From positions 1 through 64,000 of IMG/VR virus record IMGVR_UViG_3300020478_001903: DNA of 64,000 nt; one strand, 5' to 3'. The position numbers and the translations under genes were made by a program. Below, in pieces: positions 1 through 7,955 of the stretch (position 1 is the stretch's first letter; the number at the start of each line of letters is the position of its first letter). Below the pieces are notes generated by a model that worked only from the letters and a program-made list of their open reading frames with translations, was not told the origin of the DNA and did not search any database. The stretch comes from a virus.

Positions 1-398
1 TCTGTTTTCCAAGATTTGGAAGAATCCGTGCCTTCTTTTTTATCCTTTTTTTGAATCCTAGACCCAAGGATGCCCCAGTTAGAAACCCCATTGGCATCCG
101 TGAGACTTTCACTTTCTTTGGCTTGATCAACTTGCACCGGAGTATTGTCTACCGGCGCATCTGATGCGTGAGCCGGCGGTGCCATGGCGCCCGTCGCAAC
201 ACTTAAAGCAACAGCAAGGGGAAGTGCTTTTTGTGTGACTTGCTTGCGAACCCAGGCCGCCTTTTTTGGCCCAACGAAGTTAACAATTCGATCCCACAGC
301 TCGCCTTCGGTAATCTGTCCGGACTCATAAAGCAGACAAATATCCTGTGCTTCGGTTAAAAGTTGGTACTTTCTCCAGCCTTCCATCATCAGCTTCAT
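1..398 (-). CDS. Putative head-associated protein with capsid-targeting-like N-terminus (3' end outside window)
   Basis: Open frame from the ATG at 398 to the left edge (132 codons, no stop); the C-terminus is missing. It begins MKLMMEGWRKYQLLTEAQ. A short basic/amphipathic start ending in LTE-A resembles the T4 capsid-targeting peptide, where internal proteins start with about ten residues and are cut by the prohead protease after (I/L)xE. Residues about 60-85 are hydrophobic (ALPLAVALSVATGAMA), followed by an acidic and Ser-rich stretch, then a Lys-rich one. It lies 8 bases after the preceding gene, in the operon carrying terminase and portal, which supports a head role. The gene is seen directly; the targeting function is inference. 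Alternatively it is a secreted or membrane protein. Confidence 0.75.
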   Translation of the reverse strand, partial: MKLMMEGWRKYQLLTEAQDICLLYESGQITEGELWDRIVNFVGPKKAAWVRKQVTQKALPLAVALSVATGAMAPPAHASDAPVDNTPVQVDQAKESESLTDANGVSNWGILGSRIQKKDKKEGTDSSKSWKT

Positions 399-406
399 CT
401 CGGACA

Positions 407-913
407 CTAGTATCGGTTCCTCAGTGGGTAGTAGTAGTAACCCGGTCGCATCGAGCCCTTCTCAGCAGACTGTGGAACTTCGCCGTACTCGGTGGAGTTG
501 CGGTCGGATGGGTGGGTGTACATGTCTTCGAGTTCTTTCTCGTACTGATCGGCAATACGCTCATGCTGTGCTTCAGTAGTAATAAATTCTGATATAACAT
601 ATACAGCAGCCTGGAGCGGATTAACTTGAGAGTTCTCATAAACCTCGCCCTCTAGAGAACGAAAAATATGACCTCCTTGGATACTCTGGCGATCCACAAC
701 TCCCCGATCGGATAAAAGCTCCAGTAATCTATTTTGATATTCATAGACATCTTCGGTGGTAGTACTCTTGGGAAACGTACTAATTTTCATCTTTTCAGGA
801 CGCACCACAATGTCAATTTTTTGGTGGTCCATGATCAACAAAGAGCCATCCAGCGCTTTGCGCGCATGCAGCTCAACAGTTGCCTGTGGACCGCCGATCT
901 TAATCTTAATCAT
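407..913 (-). CDS. Conserved-looking hypothetical protein of the head operon
   Basis: A 168-residue protein with no recognised family. I chose the ATG at 913 over a TTG at 922 because it overlaps the preceding stop by 8 bases, the usual spacing here. The N-terminal half is mixed alpha/beta with short strands (MIKIKIGG, ATVELHARKAL, SLLIMDHQKIDIVV); the middle is helical (VYEYQNRLLELL). The C-terminus is Tyr-rich (GYYYYPLRNRY). It is third after portal in the same operon, where T4-like phages keep prohead core and protease genes. I see no clear protease motif. A structural or assembly role is inferred from position only. Confidence 0.8.
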   Translation of the reverse strand: MIKIKIGGPQATVELHARKALDGSLLIMDHQKIDIVVRPEKMKISTFPKSTTTEDVYEYQNRLLELLSDRGVVDRQSIQGGHIFRSLEGEVYENSQVNPLQAAVYVISEFITTEAQHERIADQYEKELEDMYTHPSDRNSTEYGEVPQSAEKGSMRPGYYYYPLRNRY

Positions 914-1718
914 TGATCGCAACCTCTTGGGCCAACTCTTGAGTCTTCAGTACCTTGTTGAGATCTTCGTCAGAAAAATCCCTTTTCCGAAATTCTTCCA
1001 AGTATTCCAGGACACTATTCAGCTTTTCTTCTAAAAGCGGGGCGTCGGATGTCTCTGCGGCGGCGCCAATCTTTCCCTTTAGGCGCGCCAATTCCTCATT
1101 AAGATAAGCGCGCAGTTCAAGACCCTCGTCAGCAAAGCTTGTAATATAACGATTGAGAAGGTCCTTTTGTTCCTGCAAAAGCGCTTCATACTTATTATTA
1201 AACTTCTTGATAAACGAGTTATAAGTGATATTGTCTATGGGCGCCATGTGGAGTGTTTCGTTTATTGATTGTTTTGAACTCATGCCATCGACAATAGATT
1301 GTTCGAATAAAACCTTTTTCTTTACTGGGGTGTTCTTGCTGAAGATAGCATTCACCGAGGCAAGACTCTTAAAGTTGGGAACAAAATTAGCCCAGACCGT
1401 CTTGCCTAAGTTCTTATTAATAACTGCGATGGCCTCAGATTGTGCCGCAAAAATATTGTCATGGTCTAGCCGTTGATGGCTAGCTTTCGTCTCTTGTAGT
1501 AGTCTTTCTGCCACCGGCGCATGCAAACGCTTTGTTTCTAGCAACACGCGATAAAGTTGTAGCTCTTCAGCCAACACACTTCCTTTATTAAAAAACTGTT
1601 TGATAATGGCTACAACTTTTTGTTTCCGAGATGAATCCTTTTTGATGATAGCTTGTGTCAGCTCGTGGGTAAGGGTTTCATAAATAAAAGCTGTGTTTCT
1701 TTTTTTGTTATGCTTCAT
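906..1718 (-). CDS. Hypothetical helical protein downstream of portal
   Basis: About 270 residues from the ATG at 1718, which overlaps the portal stop by 11 bases; an upstream TTG at 1751 is less likely. It starts MKHNKKRNTAFIYETLTHEL and is mostly helical and charged. Predicted coiled-coil-like segments lie around residues 180-225 (KKFNNKYEALLQEQKDLLNR) and near the acidic C-terminus. I recall similar proteins next to portal genes in environmental myophages, but no function is known to me. Position and helical content would fit a scaffold or prohead core protein. That is inference; no catalytic motif is visible. Confidence 0.85.
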   Translation of the reverse strand: MKHNKKRNTAFIYETLTHELTQAIIKKDSSRKQKVVAIIKQFFNKGSVLAEELQLYRVLLETKRLHAPVAERLLQETKASHQRLDHDNIFAAQSEAIAVINKNLGKTVWANFVPNFKSLASVNAIFSKNTPVKKKVLFEQSIVDGMSSKQSINETLHMAPIDNITYNSFIKKFNNKYEALLQEQKDLLNRYITSFADEGLELRAYLNEELARLKGKIGAAAETSDAPLLEEKLNSVLEYLEEFRKRDFSDEDLNKVLKTQELAQEVAIND

Positions 1719-3651
1719 CTTTGTCTGCCTCTTTTTTCTCCATTTGTTCAACTAAGCGTCGCACTTTTGTAGTGTTTTCAAACAAATTGGCCTCGTCTTT
1801 ATTATAAATAGATTCCTTATATTGTTTCGTGCCAAACGTTACATCCAAAATCTTGCCGGGCGGAGTGGTAGCGCGGCCGCGACCACGAGGTATCTCTGGG
1901 AGAGCCGTGCTGGTAATATGACGACGCGTTCCGCCTAGGTCTCGATTGTCGACGGCCACCGGCGTATAAGTGCCATGATCATAAACATGCTCTCCTTCTT
2001 CACTTAAGTGACCATCCTCCCGTCGTCCCGGAGTGGTGAGTAAAGGAGACTCTTCGCCGCCGAGGTCTTCGCCTCCAAGATCTTCACCGCCGAGGTCTCC
2101 CCCAAGGCCGCCAAGTTCTTCGGCACCAAGGTCGCCCCCAAGGTCGCCCCCAAGGTCGTCGCCCAAGCCGCCACCAAGTTCTTCAGCAGCTGCGTCTTCA
2201 GCAAGGGCTTCAAGTTCTTGTTGGTATTTACGATCATAAAACGTTTCGCGTTGGTTGCGCAAGAACTCAGAATCAGAAAGGCCCAAGATATTGGAGGCCA
2301 CCCAACGCTTGCTGAATGTCCCCTCCGGAACAGCTGTTGCCGTATCAAACTTGGTACGCATGTATTCTAGCTGCTGCAACTCCGCCAAACGAGAGGGATT
2401 GTTGAGTGTAATCTTAAACGACAAAAGATCCTCACCGCGATACCCCAAGGTATACAAATGAACAATCGCCATCTTCTCTAGCTCTGAAACTACCGACCTT
2501 TGCAGGCGGTGGATGGTGCGCGCAAAGCGAATATCTTTCTGGGCTAACGTTGTCTTATCTTCGTCGCCACCCTCCAAATTGGTAAGATAAGCTTGCGGAA
2601 TCTTAATTGCAGCGAAGAGTTTGTCGCGCAGATATTTAACATCGTCAATATCATTAAGACTGCTAGCGCCCTGGAGGGAGCTAATGTCAGAACCAACGCC
2701 GCCACGAATAGGAATAAAGTAGTCCTCTTCCAGCGAAAGAGGGTTATATCGCAGGTCGACTCGACCAGTTGTGGCATCAACCAACTGATTACGCTTCATC
2801 TCGGTTTTGACCTTTTCCATATACTGAGGAATTTCTTGAGGCGGGATATTCCCCACATCGATCTTAAAGATCCTGCGCTCGGGTGCACGAACGACACGGT
2901 AGGCAATCATCGCATCCTCTAAAAGAACCAGCTGGCGCCAAATGCGACGCGCTGGATCAAGAACCGAAGTGCCGTATGGGCTATACCTGTCATTACCAAG
3001 AATGCGGAAGTGGGCAACCTGCCAGTTTTCAAAGGTCATGCCGGCACCGTTCCACTGATACTGAACGTAGTTGGGATTGGTAGCGTCTTGACCCTCCAGC
3101 CTTTCAACTTCGTTATTAGGCATTCCGATCACTGACGTAATACCAAGATGCTCGTCGATGTCGAGATATAAAAAGAAGTCTCCATACTTGCACATGGAAC
3201 GAGCCCAGCCAAAAGCGTTAAACTCAATATTCAAAGCATCGTAAAAGAGCGCTTCGAGAATTGACTTGATCTCGTGATTCATGCAGTCAATATTTAGAAG
3301 ACGATCATACTCATTCGAGGTCGTCATTTCGTCGGCATAAATATCCAATGCTGAGGCAATCTCTGGCATGTATTCCATTTGCTCAAAATCGGTATACCGC
3401 TCGGCGCGGTTCTGGTTTCGAAACGCAGCAGAAGTATACAAGTTATAGTTCTGCGACATATTGTTGTCGGCGCGCTTAAACTCCTGGCCGCTTAGGGACC
3501 TGAATCTGTATCGATATTTATCTAAATTGCCGCGGCGCTCTTGACGTGCGACTTGCGTCCGATAGTTTACAATCGGACCTGACAGCATTCGAGTTAATCG
3601 TTTGAATAACGGTGAAGCTGGGTTTCTTGTGTTTCTCTCGTTCTTGGCCAT
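1708..3651 (-). CDS. Portal protein (T4 gp20-like)
   Basis: 647 residues. The portal forms the dodecameric ring at the head vertex through which DNA is packaged and to which the tail attaches. Support comes from gp20-like segments in order: a Tyr/Asn-rich start (NLYTSAAFRNQNRAERYTDF), EIASALDIYADE, SMCKYGDFFLYLDID, the long helical RDKLFAAIKIPQAYL region, and its place 3 bases after the terminase gene. The core family is about 500-560 residues. This one has an extra tail with an Asp/Glu/Gly/Leu low-complexity run at about residues 485-534, then a charged end. The tail may be flexible or bind another head protein; that is inference. The family call is firm, the tail's role unknown. Confidence 0.93.
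   Translation of the reverse strand: MAKNERNTRNPASPLFKRLTRMLSGPIVNYRTQVARQERRGNLDKYRYRFRSLSGQEFKRADNNMSQNYNLYTSAAFRNQNRAERYTDFEQMEYMPEIASALDIYADEMTTSNEYDRLLNIDCMNHEIKSILEALFYDALNIEFNAFGWARSMCKYGDFFLYLDIDEHLGITSVIGMPNNEVERLEGQDATNPNYVQYQWNGAGMTFENWQVAHFRILGNDRYSPYGTSVLDPARRIWRQLVLLEDAMIAYRVVRAPERRIFKIDVGNIPPQEIPQYMEKVKTEMKRNQLVDATTGRVDLRYNPLSLEEDYFIPIRGGVGSDISSLQGASSLNDIDDVKYLRDKLFAAIKIPQAYLTNLEGGDEDKTTLAQKDIRFARTIHRLQRSVVSELEKMAIVHLYTLGYRGEDLLSFKITLNNPSRLAELQQLEYMRTKFDTATAVPEGTFSKRWVASNILGLSDSEFLRNQRETFYDRKYQQELEALAEDAAAEELGGGLGDDLGGDLGGDLGAEELGGLGGDLGGEDLGGEDLGGEESPLLTTPGRREDGHLSEEGEHVYDHGTYTPVAVDNRDLGGTRRHITSTALPEIPRGRGRATTPPGKILDVTFGTKQYKESIYNKDEANLFENTTKVRRLVEQMEKKEADKDEA
2050..2195 (-). 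repeat. GGDLGGDLG-type low-complexity repeat inside portal gene
   Basis: Imperfect short repeats on the coding strand encode alternations of Gly-Gly-Asp-Leu, Gly-Gly-Glu-Asp-Leu and Glu-Leu-Gly near portal residues 485-534. The tract is acidic and without charged basic residues. Such repeats are prone to slippage and length change. The opposite strand is open and encodes a Pro/Ser/Arg-rich shadow that I do not consider a gene. Confidence 0.8.
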
Positions 3652-3654
3652 TTT

Positions 3655-5241
3655 TTATCCTTTTATCAAAGCAATATACTGCTCGTTAAATACTGCCGCT
3701 TCTTGGGAGCGCTGATTCTCTTTTGTTATTTTGTGTCCTTGCATGCCGGGAATGGTTGTTGAGATGTTTGTTTTTGATGTACTTATAGACGACAAGAACT
3801 GCTTGCTATATTCAACGCTTTGCTGACTTTCCACGATTACAGTATCCCTCACCCAACACCCGATAGCAAATGACATCACTAAATCATCATTATAACTGCG
3901 CATCGCCTGCGGTCTTCCTGCTTGCCAAATAAATGTTTTCATTTCAGAAAGCAAACGATTCGAGTTAATCTTAATTAGTTTGTTTCTCATAAACTCTTCC
4001 ATCTTAGCTACAATCAAAGGTCTCGTTTTTGAAGATGTAGTAAACCCTGGTATCACATTCGATTGCCACTGAGCCGAAACTGGGTCCACATAACTATGAT
4101 CTCCCTTTGCAGAGTGATATATATTAGGATACCCTTTATCTAATAACTTTTTAAGCACTGCATAGCCTATGTTGTTGTTTTCTATAACCAACATTGGGTT
4201 GCCATATTCGCCAGCAACATTAAATAAAACATCTGCGAAGTCGTCCGGGGTGGGCTTTCCAACATATTCGGCAACCACCTCCAGGCTCGCTAGCTCAAAA
4301 ACATGAAAGGCGCTGTTGTCCTTTCCGTCTCCTCGGGCAACATCAGCAACAATCAAATAGGGCTTTCCTTCTTCATGTCTTTTCCATATCCAATAATTTC
4401 TATCGAAACCGGTCCTATACTCCGGTGCTACGATCCTATCCAAATACCACTGAATGTCGTCGGGATGCACGACCGTTTCACCCGACACATTGAAGTTGCA
4501 CTCAAGCTCCTGTGCAATTTGTCGCTTTGACATGTTCTTGGTTTCTTTTTCAAACCAAGCCTTGTCGCGGTCAGGATGAGCATCCCACATCAACGTGGTC
4601 ATATGAAACGCATTTGTGCCAGCCTCAGCCTCTACACAATTTTGATGGAACCAGTTGCCTACGCCGTTGGGAGTAGAGAGAGCGATGCAGCGACCACCAG
4701 TAGAAAGTGTGGGATAAAGCGCAGTCCACAGATCAGCAAGCTTTTCAACGTGTGCGGCCTCGTCGACCACTAAAAGTGAAAGTGCCTCAGAACGACCAGC
4801 ATCGCCAGAAGTCGATGAGCCCTTAATTTGAGATCCGTTTGAGAGTTCAAATGAGGTCCTATTGTCAACAACAATCTCAGATATCCGCATCCATTCAGGC
4901 AGATGCTTAATAATAGCTTTAACTTTTTTTACAAGATTGGTTGCGGTTTGAAGTTTCGTCGCAACAACTAAAATGTTTTTGTCGCGGTGGAACAGCATGA
5001 GCCACGCAATATAAGCTGCCGTAATCGTAGAGATACCCAACTGACGAGCCTTCAAAATAATATTGAAACGATAGTCGCTGAAATCTTTTAATAGTTCTTT
5101 TTGATAGTCGTATGCACTAAACGGTATTAGTCCACGTTGTGGGTGCGAAATTCGACAATAACTTGTCGTGAAATAAACTGGGTCCTTGCCCGCTTTGACG
5201 ATCTCTTTTAATATCTCTTCTTTAGTGAGGGCATTCCCCAT
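3655..5241 (-). CDS. Terminase large subunit (T4 gp17-like)
   Basis: 528 residues. This is the motor ATPase and headful nuclease of DNA packaging. N-terminal ATPase: Walker A-like KARQLGIST at 64-72 (the Q-L-G-x-S-T form of large terminases), Walker B LLVVDEAAH at 156-164 with the catalytic Glu, and coupling motif ALSTP at about 187-191. C-terminal RNase H-like nuclease: Asp300 in IVADVARGDG, Glu354 in VIENNN and Asp452/453 in YNDDLVMS, giving the expected acidic triad. Length suits the family. It sits directly upstream of portal. I see no obvious small-terminase gene; one of the two small upstream genes may do that job. No inactivating change is visible. Confidence 0.96.
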   Translation of the reverse strand: MGNALTKEEILKEIVKAGKDPVYFTTSYCRISHPQRGLIPFSAYDYQKELLKDFSDYRFNIILKARQLGISTITAAYIAWLMLFHRDKNILVVATKLQTATNLVKKVKAIIKHLPEWMRISEIVVDNRTSFELSNGSQIKGSSTSGDAGRSEALSLLVVDEAAHVEKLADLWTALYPTLSTGGRCIALSTPNGVGNWFHQNCVEAEAGTNAFHMTTLMWDAHPDRDKAWFEKETKNMSKRQIAQELECNFNVSGETVVHPDDIQWYLDRIVAPEYRTGFDRNYWIWKRHEEGKPYLIVADVARGDGKDNSAFHVFELASLEVVAEYVGKPTPDDFADVLFNVAGEYGNPMLVIENNNIGYAVLKKLLDKGYPNIYHSAKGDHSYVDPVSAQWQSNVIPGFTTSSKTRPLIVAKMEEFMRNKLIKINSNRLLSEMKTFIWQAGRPQAMRSYNDDLVMSFAIGCWVRDTVIVESQQSVEYSKQFLSSISTSKTNISTTIPGMQGHKITKENQRSQEAAVFNEQYIALIKG

Positions 5242-5249
5242 GACATTTT

Positions 5250-5798
5250 TTACTTGCCTTTACGGGTATCGTTCGAAGGCCTCTTGTTCTTGGGTCCAAG
5301 CTCTAGCCATGCACGAACAGCCTTATTAAGCTTAACCTCGGCAGAACCGGCCTCGACCTCTCCCACGTCTTTAAGGCCACCAATGCGATAATCGCAATGA
5401 GCCTGGCAATCCGTCCGGTAGTTAGAGATTCTTTGAACCAAAATATGATGGTCGCCTTCTTTCGTCAACGTGAGGGTATCACCCGTGATGTTCTTATATT
5501 CGGCTTTCAAAAATTTAACGATATCAGCCAAGCGTTTTCCGATGTCATCCTCAAAGCCTGGGTCCTTGACATCTTTAATTCTAACCTCGGCCTGATACTT
5601 CACACGCAGAATGGGCCCGTGAAAATGAACCTTAAACCCATCCATAACCCGTCGGTCATTAATATAATGGCCGTCTTCACGTGCCAGTCCTACTTTCCGA
5701 GCTAATCCGTCGGCCTGCAGGGTCTCTTCGTGAGCGCCATCATACGCGTTTGCCGCCGCCTGGCTTATTCCTTTGATGATTTCATATACAGTTGCCAT
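5250..5798 (-). CDS. Conserved hypothetical protein upstream of terminase
   Basis: 182 residues from the ATG at 5798 (MATVYEIIKGISQAAANAYD), preceded by an AGGGAAC ribosome site at good spacing. A longer reading to a TTG at 5888 would overlap the upstream gene heavily and is rejected. It has an alpha/beta look: VKYQAEVRIKDV, then a long amphipathic helix RLADIVKFLKAEYKNITGD, then LVQRISNYRTD, and a Lys-rich tail. I recall relatives of this N-terminus next to terminase genes in marine phages, but none with a known role. Context suggests packaging or head assembly. It could be the small terminase, but no helix-turn-helix is obvious. Confidence 0.85.
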   Translation of the reverse strand: MATVYEIIKGISQAAANAYDGAHEETLQADGLARKVGLAREDGHYINDRRVMDGFKVHFHGPILRVKYQAEVRIKDVKDPGFEDDIGKRLADIVKFLKAEYKNITGDTLTLTKEGDHHILVQRISNYRTDCQAHCDYRIGGLKDVGEVEAGSAEVKLNKAVRAWLELGPKNKRPSNDTRKGK

Positions 5799-5799
5799 A

Positions 5800-6186
5800 T
5801 TATTGTTCCCTTGTTGGTCTCCACCCAGTCGCCCATCTTTCTTCGCGGTCCTCGATATATTGTATATAGCATTTGAAGCAGGCTTCAAACTTATTCATAT
5901 ACAAATCGTCTTCCGATCGAAAAGAATATTTTTCACAAACAGGACACGTCCTCTTGTGATCTCTATTAAGTAGTTTTTTGTTTATTAAAAATCCGTCTTG
6001 TTCTACTTTGTCTTGGGTTTCGGCTAGTTTTGCAAATTTCTTCTGCTCTGCCTGAGATTGCTGGATATACTGTTTTTCTTTTGTCTCGTCCCAAAACCGC
6101 TTCGGATTATCGATCGCCTCTCGTCCATACTTCTGAGTGATGGCGCGTTCTAGTTGAGCTATGTAATCTTGCTTTTCTTTATTCAT
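5800..6186 (-). CDS. Small zinc-ribbon-like protein in packaging operon
   Basis: 128 residues. The N-terminal 75 are helical and charged. A CPVC pair near residue 81 and a CFKC pair near residue 103 could bind one zinc ion, followed by an acidic/aromatic end (IEDREERWATGWRP). The ATG overlaps the stop of the upstream spanin-like gene by 4 bases, so the two are translationally linked. No function is known to me. Candidates are a small DNA-binding partner of terminase or a head assembly factor, both from position only. The Cys pairs are seen directly; metal binding is inferred from spacing. Confidence 0.82.
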   Translation of the reverse strand: MNKEKQDYIAQLERAITQKYGREAIDNPKRFWDETKEKQYIQQSQAEQKKFAKLAETQDKVEQDGFLINKKLLNRDHKRTCPVCEKYSFRSEDDLYMNKFEACFKCYIQYIEDREERWATGWRPTREQ

Positions 6187-6644
6187 TTAACTATTTCAGT
6201 CGACAGCGCAAATATCCCCAAAGAGGTGAGGGTTCCAATTCCAAAACCCAAAGCCACCAGGAAGGGGTCTTTACCAGGCTTTTGTTGTACGATGAGATCC
6301 ATCAGTCGATCATTCTCTGCAGCTTTAAGGATCATCATGGATTCATACTTGTCCTTCCACGAACCAATCTCAATATCTTTATAGTCTAGCTGCAATTGGA
6401 ACCTCTCTCCTTGGAGGTGAAGTTCATAACTGATTCGAAGGTCACACTCGGCGTCTTCAAACTTCTTTTCAGTTGCAATCTTGGCGGCCGCATCAAGAGA
6501 TAAAAGAACACCATCAAACGGCACTACGTCGCCCGCTTTAACGGGTAGGACCACATAGTCTGAGGTTGTTTCTTCCTCGGCCAAAACTATTGCAGGACAG
6601 GCTAAGAAGGCTACTAAGTAAAGGGATAATATCTTTTTAAGCAT
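6183..6644 (-). CDS. Exported protein with C-terminal membrane anchor; spanin-like candidate
   Basis: 153 residues. The N-terminus is a signal sequence (MLKKILSLYLVAFLAC), with either a weak lipobox ending at Cys16 or signal peptidase I cleavage after Ala22 (VLA-EE). The centre, about 60-125, is helical and charged. A hydrophobic segment at about 128-149 (FLVALGFGIGTLTSLGIF) ends the protein. A lipoprotein N-terminus plus a C-terminal membrane helix is the layout of unimolecular spanins, which fuse inner and outer membranes at lysis. It follows an Rz-like coiled-coil protein with an 8-base overlap, so it may instead be the outer partner of a two-part spanin. The lipobox has Phe at -3, which weakens the lipoprotein reading. 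Confidence 0.6.
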   Translation of the reverse strand: MLKKILSLYLVAFLACPAIVLAEEETTSDYVVLPVKAGDVVPFDGVLLSLDAAAKIATEKKFEDAECDLRISYELHLQGERFQLQLDYKDIEIGSWKDKYESMMILKAAENDRLMDLIVQQKPGKDPFLVALGFGIGTLTSLGIFALSTEIVK

Positions 6645-7053
6645 TGTTTAATCCGAAAGCTTCGGCCAATTCTTTCGCTAGCTTCTCTGGATCATTATAG
6701 CTTTTGTCGACTAATCTTTTAAGTTCTGCTTCTTTTTTTCTATCAAGGGTCTCGCCTCGTTTTTCAAATTCTTTCTCGATTTCTTCCCGTCTCTTTAGAT
6801 GTTCTGCCAACCTGGCGTTTTTCTCTGCGGTCTCGGTATTATGGATGTGCGCCAGGGTTTCCATCTCTTGGTCATGAGCATCTTGTTTGGATTCCATTAG
6901 ATCCAACACGGTAGCAAGAAATGCTCCGTTGCGCGTTAAAGCTCCAATCAATGCTGCGCATATAAAAAGTAGCGCTATGACGATAACCCACCAAAACTTT
7001 TTGGCCCAAAGCCAAGATTTTTTAGCTATCAATTTCAGCTTAAGTAAATTCAT
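6637..7053 (-). CDS. Rz-like inner-membrane spanin candidate
   Basis: 138 residues. A Lys/Trp-rich start is followed by one membrane helix at about 20-39 (FWWVIVIALLFICAALIGAL), then a long charged coiled coil at about 50-115 rich in Glu, Lys and Arg (HLKRREEIEKEFEKRGETLD). A single N-terminal anchor with a periplasmic coiled coil is the i-spanin (Rz) plan. It overlaps the next gene by 8 bases, and its start forms a TAATG with the stop of the next low-coordinate neighbour on the opposite side of the trio, at 7053. Many phage structural proteins are coiled coils, so the call rests on topology plus the neighbouring holin-like and spanin-like genes. Confidence 0.6.
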   Translation of the reverse strand: MNLLKLKLIAKKSWLWAKKFWWVIVIALLFICAALIGALTRNGAFLATVLDLMESKQDAHDQEMETLAHIHNTETAEKNARLAEHLKRREEIEKEFEKRGETLDRKKEAELKRLVDKSYNDPEKLAKELAEAFGLNNA

Positions 7054-7238
7054 TATTTAACACCTTTAAGTCGTGCAACCGTATCTACCACGGTCTGACT
7101 TCCAATGTAAACGCAAGTAATAATTACCCAATCGCTCGATGCAAGATCTGCGAAGGCCAAGAGGCCTGTAGCTGTAACCCAGGCCATCAGCTTACGCGAG
7201 ACCATCTTATCCAATCCTTTATCAATAATGTGTCGCAT
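7053..7238 (-). CDS. Small two-helix membrane protein, holin-like candidate
   Basis: 61 residues from the ATG at 7238, behind a GAGGAGAGGAG ribosome site about 9 bases upstream. Two hydrophobic segments, about 17-33 (LMAWVTATGLLAFADLA) and 36-55 (DWVIITCVYIGSQTVVD), flank a short polar turn; the ends are basic. Size, topology and its lead position in front of two spanin-like genes suit a holin that permeabilises the inner membrane. No sequence motif proves this. Its start is divergent from the plus-strand J-domain gene, with 42 bases between the two start codons. Confidence 0.5.
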   Translation of the reverse strand: MRHIIDKGLDKMVSRKLMAWVTATGLLAFADLASSDWVIITCVYIGSQTVVDTVARLKGVK

Positions 7239-7280
7239 GCTATTCAACTCCTCTCCTCTAATTAGGAGCGGGGAAAAAGG
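7239..7280. promoter_or_regulatory. 42-base divergent intergenic region with opposed ribosome sites
   Basis: This is the only divergent junction in the window. It holds purine-rich ribosome sites for both directions: GAGGAG on the minus strand for the holin-like gene and AGGAG at 7264-7268 for the J-domain gene. The CTCCT and AGGAG halves are complementary and could pair in a transcript crossing the region. I see no convincing -35/-10 pair here; a promoter for the plus-strand gene might lie inside the holin-like gene. Confidence 0.4.
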
Positions 7281-7955
7281 ATGTCTAAACAACTTAGCTT
7301 GAAATTCAAAAAAATGCTGAAACAAGCTGATTTTACGCATGCTGATTTAGAGTACCACAAAGAGCTGCTCCCCGAAGCCAAAACCACCTTTGGTGAGGCC
7401 ATCGCACAAATCATTAGCGAAATGGCCGAAGAAGACCAAGAAGCCATTAAAAGAGCAGATATTAAGCGCCAAGAAGAATTCGAAAAAAAGATGGATGCCA
7501 AGCGGGATGCAGAAAACATTAACCCCGAAGAATGGGAACCCATGCCAACTAGTAAAAAAGAGATCCCGCCTGAAAAGGAATCGGAGCTTAAAAGCATCTA
7601 CCGTCGCATAGCTGCCAAAACTCATCCAGACAAAGCGATAGCCAGCGGGACTTCGCAAGAGAAAAAAGCGCAGCTAGAGAAAACTTTCATACAAGCCAAA
7701 AAAGCATATGATGAGCATAACTGGTATGCGCTTTATCGTATTGCGGTAGCTCTCGATCTTCCTTTCGGAGAGCCGAGTCAAAATAAAATCGACTGGATCG
7801 AGGAAGATATCGAGGCAGCAATGGCTGAGATATCCAGGATCGCTGGTACCGTCGCGTGGGTATGGTATAACGGCGACGACACAGCCAAGCTGCATGCGTT
7901 AAAAAGCTATTTTCAACAAAATTATGGACTAGAGCTAGTACACACTAATGATTAA
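7281..7955 (+). CDS. J-domain (DnaJ-like) protein
   Basis: 224 residues, the only gene on the plus strand. The centre has a J-domain-like stretch at about 99-150: helix SELKSIYRRIAAK, the signature His115-Pro116-Asp117, then helix EKTFIQAKKAYDEHNW. The HPD loop of J-proteins stimulates Hsp70 (DnaK) ATPase, so the protein may recruit host DnaK. There is no Gly/Phe region and no zinc domain. The N-terminus is a charged helix; the C-terminus is helical and has a Trp-rich segment (GTVAWVWYNGD). Its 3' end overlaps the convergent nuclease gene by 11 bases. The opposite orientation suggests separate timing. Role in the phage is unknown. Confidence 0.85.
   Translation: MSKQLSLKFKKMLKQADFTHADLEYHKELLPEAKTTFGEAIAQIISEMAEEDQEAIKRADIKRQEEFEKKMDAKRDAENINPEEWEPMPTSKKEIPPEKESELKSIYRRIAAKTHPDKAIASGTSQEKKAQLEKTFIQAKKAYDEHNWYALYRIAVALDLPFGEPSQNKIDWIEEDIEAAMAEISRIAGTVAWVWYNGDDTAKLHALKSYFQQNYGLELVHTND

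Noticed and set aside
914-922. TTG start at 922 for the 168-residue protein
   Set aside because: The ATG at 913 gives the 8-base overlap typical here, while the TTG has no ribosome site at suitable spacing.
2033-2239. Plus-strand open frame rich in Pro, Ser and Arg
   Set aside because: It is the reverse strand of the portal low-complexity repeat; composition mirrors that tract and there is no ribosome site.
5250-6186. Small terminase subunit
   Set aside because: The two proteins before the large terminase lack a visible helix-turn-helix or the usual small-subunit oligomerisation helices, so I left them hypothetical.
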